64,000 bases of DNA, taken from positions 15,788,501-15,852,500 of the forward strand of contig NC_091111.1 of assembly GCF_024713975.1 (NCBI RefSeq). Reading direction: 5' to 3'. The position numbers and the translations under genes were made by a program. This DNA is from Paralichthys olivaceus (lineage: Eukaryota > Chordata > Actinopteri > Pleuronectiformes > Paralichthyidae). The notes beneath the pieces are model-generated. The model searched no databases and had not been told where the DNA came from. It saw only the letters and a program-made list of their open reading frames with translations. Below, piece after piece: positions 1-10,440 of this stretch; within the stretch, counting starts at the first letter, position 1, and the number at the start of each line of letters is the position of its first letter.

Positions 1-460
1 GTTTCTGTGTATTGCTGTTTACATTACGTCAGTGTGTTGCCAGGCACTGTGAGTCGAGGGACGCACAGTTTGTCTCTTCATGCCAAACACAGCTAAACGA
101 CTGTTGACAAATTTCAGAGCTGCAGATCAGAGCCATTTCATGTCAATCCAAATCCTGCTGCAAGTCGGTCGCATCAGAATAAAACCCTGAAGAAACACTG
201 AGTTGCCAATACGCTTCCCGGCATTGACAGCGAGTGTCTTCCAGTCAGCTGTCAGTGAGTGTAGAAGGTGATAACCCAGAGCTATGCACCCGCAAGTAAA
301 TCCACCCACAACCACTCAGCCATATCTGCTTGTCATCCCACCCATGTGCTGCACAGGAAGTGGTGAGACACACATGGATTTTAGAGAAGACGTGTTTGAG
401 CCAATTTTGCTTTGAGCGTGACGGGCCTAAAGGACACGATGAAGACAGACTTGTACTCAC

Positions 461-778
461 CGAGGGACGTTTCCACTCTATCTTCATGGAAGGTTTACGA
501 CTGTAGAAGAGCGAGGACTCTTTTGCAGGGAACAGGGGGTCCTCAAACACAACCTTCTTCTTCACATATTTGTCTCGCAGCTCCAAAAATGTCTTGAGAC
601 GCTTGGCATCCTTCACGGCCTCATTTCTGCTCAGGATGGCCGAGTAGATGGAGTTTGTCCCAACAGGAGGGTAATCGGTTTTGTCATCAGGCCCGTATGA
701 CGCCTCAGTCTCATGAAGCACCTTCACCTGTGTGTCCTCCACCAGAGGCACTTTCCCTTCATGTGTCTTGTCCTCCAT
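461..778 (-). CDS. capn3: Calpain-3-like protease, first coding exon (partial gene)
   Basis: This is the first coding exon of a calpain, a calcium-dependent cysteine protease. The ATG is at 778-776 and the exon gives 106 residues in phase 0, ending at a strong donor (GTGAGT, just left of 461). The visible part is the N-terminal extension plus the start of the protease core. SIYSAILSRN at about residues 43-52, then KKVVFEDPLFP, SSLFYS and IEWKRPS at the end, follow the calpain N-terminal pattern (YSAI.SRN, DP.FP, SLFYS, WKRP). The YSAIISRN-like motif and SLFYS fit calpain-3, the muscle calpain, better than calpain-1 or -2. The catalytic Cys, His and Asn exons lie outside the window to the left. 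A longer in-frame reading would begin at a GTG, so the ATG was preferred. A MEF2-type site about 230 bp upstream supports muscle expression. Another calpain paralogue remains possible. Confidence 0.75.
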
Positions 779-1006
779 CTTAGTGTGCACCTAAGCCTGG
801 TTCAGATCGCAACTCTTAAAGTAGAGAACTTCCCTATTTACAGGAATCCACTTGCAAAACAGCCCAAAGAAACTTCCTGTGTCCTCCTTGACTCTCTGGT
901 GATCACTTTTGGTTCCTTTTTAAAAATCCAGTCACTGCTCATGGACAGCCACCAACCAACAGCTTCTCACAGCAACACTCACACAGTCAGTGTTGTCTCC
1001 CTCAAC

Positions 1007-1016
1007 CTAAATATAG
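1007..1016 (-). promoter_or_regulatory. MEF2-type site upstream of the calpain
   Basis: The ten bases read CTATATTTAG on the minus strand and CTAAATATAG on the plus, matching the MEF2 consensus YTAWWWWTAR on both strands. The site is 229 bp upstream of the calpain ATG. A TTTAAAG stretch lies just beyond it at 1022-1028. Function is inferred from motif and position only. Confidence 0.4.
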
Positions 1017-2006
1017 GCCTCTTTAAAGGAGGGGAGGAGGAGAGAGAGACCCTGTCTCAACATTTTCAGGTCACAGTGTCACGCAGTGCTGCCGTCTGAA
1101 TTCTATTCCACAAATTTAACAGTAAAAGAATTGGAAAGAAGTGGGCGGTATAGTCATTTATATAATTATTGAAAGCCAGAGAAAATTAAGCTTTAAAAGA
1201 GAGATATTTTAATGCACCTGTCGAATGTCTATCATTGAGAACACAGAGATAATGGTTAATTGGGCATTTATAACATGAAGAGATGCTTAGATGCTATGAT
1301 TATATACATTTTTGAACATGTTTTGTTTTCAAATAATGTCACTTTTAGACTAAATGTCTGTAAAAAAAATACAATAGATGTAGTATTTTCCACCAGAACT
1401 GCAGAATTACACGATACAGAGGTTGTGATACAGCATTTTGGATGAAATGTGGAGATATTTGGAGTCTGTGTGTGAGATCTCTCCTCCACCCGTTGATTTA
1501 ACATCGATATAAAATCAGCTACATTGACATCTAGTGGTTAAACACTAAACTTTATCTCAAGGTTTGGTGAAGATGAGAAAACCAAACACTCTTCATTGTT
1601 CAGCTCTCAGTTGGTCCAGACCTCTGTCAATCTAGGTCTATGTCATATGCTGAGGGGAGGGTTGCCAGGTTCGAAGAAAAACTGCATTCTTATTTCTTTT
1701 CATAATCAGGGTTTGAATAGCACGATGAAGACAATGTAATTAAGCTGCAATCTCTGCCATAAAAAGAAAAAAACTCTGCATGGAAAGTCAGAAGTGACTG
1801 AATTAAAATATAAACGAGGTAGAGTATGGGACATTCCATCAAATGTATGTCAATCAAACTCAGCTGCCAATCATGACGTTTTGCCCTATTTTTATTTTTC
1901 AACATGAAATAACTAATTAAAACCAAACGTACCAGAAAGATTTGCACTTGAACAAACATATGAACTTCTTTAAATCATCTTTGAGAAAAATGTATCAACG
2001 TCCAAT

Positions 2007-2106
2007 TATGACCTACACTGCAGCCAGCCACCAGGGGGAGACCAAGACGCTATGGCTTAACTTTTGAGGAGTAATCATGTCATCTATCTTTTTATACAAT
2101 CTCTGG
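2007..2106 (-). repeat. Fragment of a dispersed teleost MITE-like repeat
   Basis: The reverse complement of 2007-2038 (CCCCCTGGTGG, then TGGCTGCAGTGTAGGTCATA) nearly repeats 15197-15228. At 2083-2106 the text resembles a decayed copy of the terminus seen at 47961-47980 (ATCTTTATATACAGTCTATG). I read it as one old, partial insertion. Confidence 0.5.
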
Positions 2107-2719
2107 TGAAAAGGGTAATGCCATGTTCCATTATACTTTGGAGCTCGGGATGACGTCGTACCTGAATAACCTGAGTTGATAGAGTTCTAGTCGCAGAGTA
2201 ACAATGTTTGTGTAAGACAGCGAGCCATTGTTAGCAAAAACATTTCATAATGACGCGTTACGCTGCATTTCAGGTACCACACTAAAGCATCCACGGAGAG
2301 TAATTGCACATTACTATGTGTACGACACATTTAATGACAGAAGTGCTATTAAACAGTAAAAACTACAGATTTCACTACTGTTGATATTGGGACTGGCCAT
2401 CTTGGATTTCAAAGTCGTGGGTGGTGAGGTTCCTCCGAACTTCCGTGTCAAAATCCAGACTCCAGGGGGCGTTCCAGGTGCAATGAATTCTGACTGGGGT
2501 TTGGAAATCCTGAGGTCCGAGGTTTGATGGTACGCTGCATAAAATATCAAAAACTGACGCACAATTAACCCAGGACTTTGGCGGCCCCTGGAGGCTGGTA
2601 TATATATATATACATATTTTTTTATATCTATATATCACAACAATGATCTTACTTATAACGTAATAACATGCTGTGACAACATGTATAAATAAATTGAATA
2701 AATATACAGATCACAGAGA

Positions 2720-3602
2720 AAACAAGACGTTGCAGTGATTTGGCGGAAGGGGAGGATGAGACCGAGTGTATCTGGCAACCCTCCTCTTAGAGGGAGCAGG
2801 GTGCATCCGTGAGTTGTCGCCATCATTTGTGGCTACATGCTAAGCTAGCTGCGGTCAGTCCGCCGTCCTGTCCGTGTTTGTGCGGTGGCTGAGATCATTA
2901 CCGTCTCTTTGTGTGTGTGTCGGGCTCCTGTGCAGTGTTATGTTGTTGCCCACCGGGGAACATGATTGCGGTGTCGTTGTTTTGTGGAGTTTACTCACAT
3001 TAGCGGAGCCGGAGTCTTGAGGAGGAGCAGCGGCAGGAGGAGCAGCGAGGGGCGTCGGGCTGCTAAACCCCGACACTGCCCCCCTGATCATCCAGGGAGC
3101 TAGCTAGCTAGTTCAGAGTCGGTCCTCAGTGAATGAACCCACTGTTGTTTGTTAGCTTCATTAGCTAAATGGTCGCTGGTTGTTTCCGCTATTGTCCCCG
3201 GTTGTTGAGTTGAGCTGCGACTCCGCCGAGAAACCGAGAAGATCACCGGCCAGCGGAGCTAATCAACCCAGCCGGGGTTCGTGTGTGTGTCACGGTGGGA
3301 GCCTGTTGAACTGGAGCTGGCATCGTCACACGTCCCGTCTTTAACACGTATGTAAAAAAAAAAGTCCATGTGATTCTCCCACTCATGTTTGTGGTGCTGT
3401 TTATAACGGCCTCTCCCGCGGAGTGCTAACAAACTTCTCCTGCGTCTGTGCTAGCTAGCTACAGCTAACCAGCGCGTTCTCTTGCTCCGCTAGTTTAAAC
3501 ATGTGAGGTTTTGCTTTTCATCCACCGTGACGCTCACGTTGTGTTTGTGTGTGTGAACCCGAGCAGCAGCCTCCCGGTGCCCGACGACCCGGAGGAGAGA
3601 GG
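2720..3602 (+). promoter_or_regulatory. CpG-rich promoter and 5'UTR of nrbp1
   Basis: From about 2800 to 3900 base composition shifts to GC- and CpG-rich, with no clear TATA box, as in housekeeping promoters. A plausible 5'UTR intron runs from a donor near 3349 (AACAC/GTATGT) to an acceptor near 3568 (CCGAGCAG), but neither end was confirmed. The coding start is at 3603. Confidence 0.5.
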
Positions 3603-6600
3603 ATGTCTGAGGGAGAGAGCAGGCAGGGCCCGGACACTGCCCAGGAGGGGAAGCCGGAGACGGTGGGAGCAGGAGCGGCTGCGGGTCAAGGAGTGTCATC
3701 GGTGTCTCCCCCCGTGTCCATGGTGACACAGCCTCCGGCCACCGCTGCCACGGAGGATGAGGAGGAGGAGAGCGAGGATGAGTCGGAGATTTTGGAGGAG
3801 AGCCCGTGTGGACGCTGGCAGAAACGCAGAGAAGAGGTAGGAGGACGAAACGCAGCATGGACAAAAGTATTGGGACACACACACACCTCTTGATCAGTCA
3901 CAAGGCCATTGTTTTTGACTGGGCCCCTCAGTTCATGTGAAGGGGAATTTCAACGCTTCAGATTACCAACTCATTTTGATACTTCCAACTTTGTGGGAAC
4001 CGTTTGGGGAAGACCCCTCTCTGTTCCAGCGTGAGTCAGCCTCAGTGCACACAGTAAGGTACATGAGAGCATTGTTGGGTGAGTCTGGTGGGGGAAGAAC
4101 TTGACCGAGCTCTGACCTCATCCCCATCCAACACCTTTGGGATGAACTAGGAAGGGGGTTGTGAGCCGGGGCCCATTCGTCCAACCTCAGCGTCCGACCT
4201 CTCAAATGCTCCTCTGGATGAGTGTGCAAAAATTCCCACAGACACCACAATCTTGTAGAAAGCCTTCCCGAAAGAGCGGAGGCTGTTATAGCTGCAAGGG
4301 GGGTGCAAATTCATATTAATGCCTATGGATTTAGAATGGGATTTTGTAAAAGCTCCTATAGATATCCCAATACATTTGTCCATACAGTGTGTGTCCGAGC
4401 AACAGTCAGCTTGACCTTTTTTAAGGTAAAGATGCAAATGATGCGTTTTTGTTGTTTTCGTCCTGAAGGTGAATCAGCGTAACGTCCCCGGGATCGATAA
4501 TGCTTACTTGGCCATGGACACGGAGGAAGGAGTTGAGGTGGTGTGGAATGAGGTCATGTTCTCTGAGAGGAAGAATTTCAAACTACAAGAGGTGGGTGCG
4601 CAATTGAGCTGATGCAGATTTGATGCAGCATTTGTACACTGCAGCACAATCTTACAGGATACGTGCTCATCGTGTCAGGATGATGTCAACATGAGTCAGG
4701 TTTTTATACCTTCCAGGAACACAGTCTAAAATCTAAACAGTGTTTTGCATTGTTTTTCACCCATTAAGTTGCCCTCAATCGGTGACCTTACTAACAATGT
4801 GGACGCCTGCCCGCTTTCATTTCCCCTTTGGCTTAAGCTCCTTAGGCAAGTAGTCGGACTTGTTGCTGCCAGCAGCGTAGCAAAGTACACACTGTACCCA
4901 AATAGCTATGGAAACAGTTTTCAGAAATGTGAAAGGGAAAATGTGAGCAGCCTCGTGGTATTGAAGGCTCTAGCATACTTTTTGGGCATTTAAGGCTTTT
5001 AACTCTGTTTTTCTTTTCTCCATATAAAAGTGTTTTTTATGTTTCACTGTGCGCTTGGTTGCAGAAATGGAAGATTGTCTCTATTACCTGCTTATTAATT
5101 ATATAAAAACAACAAAGTGTTAGAATACACTACTCATTTTTTATCTGTGTGGAAACTTAAAGCAAATAGAGTGAAGATTTAAAAACCGAATCATAAGTTC
5201 ACCAAAATCTCAGCTTTTGGTGAACTTAACTAACAAACCTGATAATACAAAGTAAGATACAGCAGAAGCTATCACACGTGTCATATCCTCTTTTTTCTTT
5301 TACAGGAAAAAGTTAAAGCAGTATTTGACAATTTAATCCAACTCGAGCACTTGAACATTGTGAAGTTCCACAAGTACTGGGCGGATGTTAAAGAGAACAG
5401 AGCCAGGGTAAGAAATCCTCTCAAAAATCTCATTTTCATCCAATCAGATAAAGAAGAATGCAAAAACCTTGTGTGCTCATAATCTGCTTTGTTTTTGTGC
5501 ACAGGTCATTTTCATCACAGAATACATGTCTTCAGGAAGCCTCAAACAGTTTTTAAAGAAGACAAAGAAAAACCACAAGACCATGAATGAAAAGGTGTGA
5601 AATCTCTGAACAGCTGAATAAAAAATCTGTTTAGCCTGGTTTCTGTTTTCTCCATGAAACTGAATCTGTTTGTTTTCCGACAGGCCTGGAAGCGCTGGTG
5701 CACACAGATACTGTCTGCTCTCAGGTAGGTCTCAGAAATCATGTCTGAATAATGTGAAAGAGGAAAACATTTCAAAAAGCCATCAACTGCCACAGTCGTT
5801 GACATTTTATTTAACCTTCATCTCTTGTCTCCAGCTACCTGCACTCATGTGAACCTCCCATCATTCACGGCAACCTGACCTGTGACACCATCTTCATTCA
5901 GCACAATGGCCTCATCAAGATCGGCTCAGGTAAATGGCCAATCACTGAAGCCAGTGATTAAGGTCAATCATCAGTCATTCCTTCTTGTTTTCTATGCTGC
6001 TGTGCTCTTTGGTTATCACAGTCAGCCTGAAATCTAGTATTAGTGTTGTTAAGTCTTTTTCCCACTATTGCAGTTGCTCCAGACACCATCAACAACCATG
6101 TGAAAACCTGTCGGGAAGAGCAGAAGAGCCTTCACTTCTTTGCTCCAGAGTACGGAGGTAAAAAGCCCTCAAGTGCATTCTTTGTCTCAGATAAAGCTCT
6201 GATGTGTGGTGGTGTTTCTGTTTTATAATCAGCTTTTATTTCTCTCTCCCTCCAGCTGTTGCCAATGTTACCACAGCCGTGGATATCTATTCCTTTGGAA
6301 TGTGCGCCTTAGAGGTGAGAGGAAATCTTCTTCTCTTAGCTGTCATTTGTTATATAACATCTGGCACAGCCATGGTTGCTCTTGATTTCAGTTTTGTATT
6401 TGTATTTCTGAATCTTTTCTAATCTACACCTTTCGGCACTTGGTCAGATGGCTGTGTTGGAAATTCAGAGTAATGGAGATTCGTCTTATGTGTCCCAAGA
6501 AGCCATAAACAGTGCCATTCAGTCCTTAGAGGACCCACTGCAGCGGGTGAGGAGAGCAAAGGATTTTCAAGCTTTATGGATGTTTGGAGAGAGAGATTGA

Positions 6601-8943
6601 CAAACTGAAGTTTTTATCTTGTGCTCGTTCAGGAATTCATCCAGAAATGTCTGGAGGTGGATCCAAACAAACGACCCACAGCTAAAGAGCTGTTGTTTCA
6701 CCAGGCCTTGTTTGAGGTGCCCTTACTTAAGCTTCTGGCTGCGCACTGCATCGTCAGCCACCAGCGTAAGTACACACATCTATAAAATGTTTTATTGGTA
6801 TTTGGAATGAAATAGAGATATTGTTAACATCCAAGATACATTAGCAGTATCAGCAACCCTGCAGCATTGATAGAATATTTTAGTGTTAGTTAGTTCCAAT
6901 CTTAAGTGAACAGTTCAAGACTGATGATTACACAGACACAGACCTGACACACAGTTTAGAGTGACATGCAGGTCCACCATTCAGAGTCACAAAAGGAATT
7001 TTTTGCATTAAGTGTGTTTGTAAAATGGAATGAATGTTTGTCTAATTGAAGTGTTCGTATACTTGTAGATATGATTCCAGAAAATGCTTTAGAGGAAATG
7101 ACGAAGAACATGGATCCTAACCTGGTGATAGTTGAAGCCAAGGACGGAGTTCAGATGAAGTGAGTCATCAGCTATTGATGGATGGAAAACAATCTGAAAA
7201 AAAACCAACAAAAGAAACTCAGGTTTTCATTTAAACATATTGTCTTGTGTTTCAGACTCTCTCAGTTTCCTGCACTGGAGCTGGACAAGTTTCTAGAAGA
7301 TGTTCGGTAAGAAAACATTTTATACTTTTAAACAGATTTGCTTTTGATTTATTGTGATTTGTAGGTTCTGGCTTAAATACACAGACCTGCTCTCAAAATG
7401 AGGTGGAGAAAGTAAAATTAGACGTGCTTACCCTCTGGAAATCGTCTTATCATTCATGCTCAGTATAGACGTCAGTGTACAGTTTACAAAAAGGAGGTCT
7501 TGCAAAATGTCCCTCGTTGAAACTGCAGCTTTTTCTCTTGTGTGTATCAGGAACGGGATCTATCCTTTGACTGCGTTCGGGGTGCCATGTCCACAACAAC
7601 CTCAGCAGGAGACGGTGAAATCTCCCATAGTGCCCCCGTCAGTCAAAACCCCGACCCCTGAACCCGCAGAGCTCGAGACCAGGAAGGTAAGAACTGACGT
7701 GTGGGAGTGAAATTAAATTACAACACAACAGAAAATAATAAACATCATACATTTACTGTTTCATCATTTATCTTTTTGAGCAAATCAATGCAAAAAATAT
7801 AACACAGGTCACATATTTCAAATGTGTTTTGTTCTGTTTTAAACTTCATCTAAATTCTGGTGATAAAAGATCGAGGGAGAAGAAAAGTACAGATGAGAAA
7901 TGGAAAGAAACAGTCGATCAGATTTCAGTGTTTGATTTTCTTATGTGCGACCTCAAGTTTCTCCTTGAGTGCATTAAAACTCTACACGTAGGATAAATCA
8001 CAAAGAATATTCCTAAAAAAGTAGTTTCATTTTGTATTTGAACATTTTGCTGAAAGCTTCCCTCAGTCCAGATTCTGTTTGCTCACGTGACAGGTTCTTC
8101 AGATGCAATGTAACATTGAGCCGGTAGATGAAGGAGCCAAGCATCATGTAAGTCACGATCCTGCCTCTCTGATTAACGATCTCTCGTCTTTAAGTTTTCT
8201 TTGAAATGACTTATTTTGTTCTCTTCTCAGCTGACCTTGCTTTTGAAACTCGAGGATAAACTGAACAGGCACTTGAGCTGTGATTTGTTACCAAGTGAGT
8301 ATTTCTGGAATATGGCGCCATCGTTTACAATATTATGACTTTTTATTTTAGTTTTTACATTGAACAAACAATCAGTCACTTTGAAGCTTGAAAACTTGCA
8401 GTTTAACTGGTTTGTCAAGAAAATGTTGTGTTATCGATCCAGTGTGGAGGTTTCATCAAAACCAAAGGCTCTTGTTCACGTTTAGCTTCAAGTTTCTCAA
8501 CGTTTGTTAAATTACAGACTCTAGATGTGAAGCTGTTAAAACTTTGCCTGACAGCTCCACTAATGGTCAAAAGTCCAACTCTGTGCCTTTTTATCATTTG
8601 AGAAACCTGAAGTTTTGGCATCAAAAGAGGCAAACTAAGTATTTTCTTATTACCCAGTATCTAAGTATTGTGGCTGCTTTGTGTGTTGGTCCAGATGAGA
8701 ACGTGCAGGAGCTGGCTGTGGAGCTTGTTCAGCTGGGATTTATCAGTGAGGTAAGTTCCTCACTGTGACTCCTCAACACATCCTGAAGCTTCAGGGTTCA
8801 ACAGGTAAAGATCTTTTGTTTTTAACGCTGCCATGTCTCCATTTCAGGGCGATCAGCCGAGACTTGCGTCAGTTCTTGAAGAGGCCTTCTCCAGGTTCTA
8901 CAGTAGGAACGGTTCCCTCAATCCGGTGACCGTGTCCTCGTAG
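3603..8943 (+). CDS. nrbp1: Nuclear receptor-binding protein 1 (pseudokinase)
   Basis: Seventeen coding exons join in phase to 535 residues, the length I remember for human NRBP1: 3603-3836, 4469-4591, 5306-5407, 5505-5594, 5684-5724, 5835-5929, 6074-6157, 6256-6314, 6448-6546, 6633-6765, 7069-7159, 7256-7306, 7551-7686, 8094-8147, 8231-8294, 8695-8750, 8848-8943. The acidic, low-complexity N-terminus leads into a kinase-like fold. Catalytic motifs are absent: the VAIK lysine position reads VVWN (Asn about 105), HRD reads HGN (208-210) and DFG reads IGS (226-228). NRBP1 is known as a cytoplasmic pseudokinase that binds TSC22D-family proteins and Elongin B/C-Cullin ligases. That role is family knowledge, not seen here. 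The gene converges with the macoilin gene. Identification is strong because the whole protein reads as NRBP1 rather than NRBP2. Confidence 0.95.
3853..4392 (+). mobile_element. Non-autonomous Tc1/mariner-type element in nrbp1 intron 1
   Basis: Near-identical inverted ends bound the element: ATGGACAAAAGTATTGGGA at 3857-3875 and its reverse complement with one change at 4365-4383. This end is familiar from teleost Tc1-like repeats. The interior (around 4130-4300) keeps remnants of a transposase C-terminus on the plus strand (for example [14 protein letters not shown]), but most of the transposase is missing and stops interrupt it. The left end lies about 17-20 bp from the donor of nrbp1 coding exon 1. 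Confidence 0.8.
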
Positions 8944-10440
8944 CGGAGGACTCTCCAGGCCTTCTCTCAGCCCTCCTACTCCTCTACAGCAGGACTAGCT
9001 TTTCGCTTCACCTCTGAGTTGCAGCAAAAGCTTTTTGCGATGACAGAGGAGGAAGCCTTGGTCTGATTTGCAGATCCTGCAGCCTGTCCTTGTATCTTCT
9101 GGTGGGTAAAGTTGCCACTAAGTGGTTGATGGCTTTCCATCTTTTTTTTCCCCCCCAACCGAATACAGCCATCTGCTTCTCTTTTAAAAGAGGAAATCCT
9201 TGTTGCAACTTAAGGAAAATGCGAATGTTTTCACCTTTTTGCTTATTTCTCTCCTTAGAGGTAAACAAAGCAAAGCTGGATAACAGCAGGATTTTCTTTA
9301 AGTCAGTGTTAAAAGTGTATTTTAAAAATTTTTACGTCAAAACTTTAATAGTTGTCTGTATAAAAAAATCTTTGTCCCGGCATACTGAAGTGTAAGTAGT
9401 ATGGTGTTGTCTGGTCCTTTTAAACTGTCTCCTGAGCAGCGGTTCAGGCGACATTCTACCTTATATCGGTTTTTGAAGACTCTCGAATGCATTAAGCTCG
9501 AAACGCAACATTAATTTAACTTAAAGTTTCTGTAATTACTTCAACGTCGTCATGAAACATGCAGCTGCAACAGAATCTGAAGAGTTGCTGATAAAATATT
9601 ACAAATCAAACTATTTATTTGTGTATCTTCTTGAGTGTATACTGTAACTTCACTTCCAGCACTAAGGCCGGTGGTTGTTTGAATGTATGCTTTTATTTGC
9701 TATCCCACATGAAGTCATGCTCTTATTTTCTATGAAAAGAGGTTTCGACTGAACTATTGATCGACACTTATCGATTAGGGCTCGATCAATAAGTCGTCTG
9801 TAGGTGGCACTTCACACTGGAGAGGTTGGTTTAGACTCATGAAGAAGCTTTGGTGTTAAAGCACATGACCTGACGGGTGTTAGTCAACAGGTTTGGTGAA
9901 TGCATTTATGCTCTTTGTCTAAATGGAAACTCATAGTTTTTAATTATTGACGGTGGTAGGTTCAGGTCATTTATCACAGAGTGTTGTCGGCTTAGCCCCG
10001 CCCACATTGAGATTTCGCCTCATTAGTTTCCTTCATGGCCGAATTATTCTGCGTGGCACCGTCACTAAAACGCTCCCTCACCACTTAGAAGTTCAGTTCT
10101 TGGCTCAGACCGATCATTTGGTTTGATGATCTCTCTGATAGTTTGCACTGTCGTAGGCTTTTATCGTCCTGTTGGAAATGTGCCGAGGCCCCTGGCTTCT
10201 TCACACCGACAAGGGGAAGTGAGATGATTTGGAAACAGCGTCGTCAGTCAACGACTTTGAGTCTCGCCTTCTCTCTGCTGTGACCACCTTCTGTTAGGAT
10301 GTGTAGATACTGCGAGTGTGGGACTACCTGGCATGCTTGTAACCATCTTTACACTGTATGCTGGACACTGCTCTGTTTCTGCTACACATTTACCCTCTTT
10401 TTTCACCTCCTGAAATAAAAAATGACTATCAGCATTCAAG
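8944..10440 (+). other. nrbp1 3'UTR with polyadenylation signal
   Basis: Sequence after the TAG stop has no further coding exon. An AATAAA at 10414-10419 followed by a GT-rich stretch (10440-10460) is the likely polyadenylation site, giving a 3'UTR of about 1.5 kb. Confidence 0.6.

Larger units (their letters stand above)
779..2719. other. Intergenic interval between the divergent calpain and nrbp1
   Basis: No coding region was recognised. The first 300 bases hold the calpain upstream region. A repeat fragment lies near 2007-2106, a TA-rich run at about 2600-2636, and a 13-bp inverted repeat (GGAGGGTTGCCAG) pairs 1656-1668 with 2772-2784. The rest is AT-rich unique-looking DNA. Confidence 0.5.

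Noticed and set aside
4222-4482. 86-codon open frame resembling a Tc1 transposase end
   Set aside because: It is a remnant inside a non-autonomous Tc1-type element, with no intact transposase.
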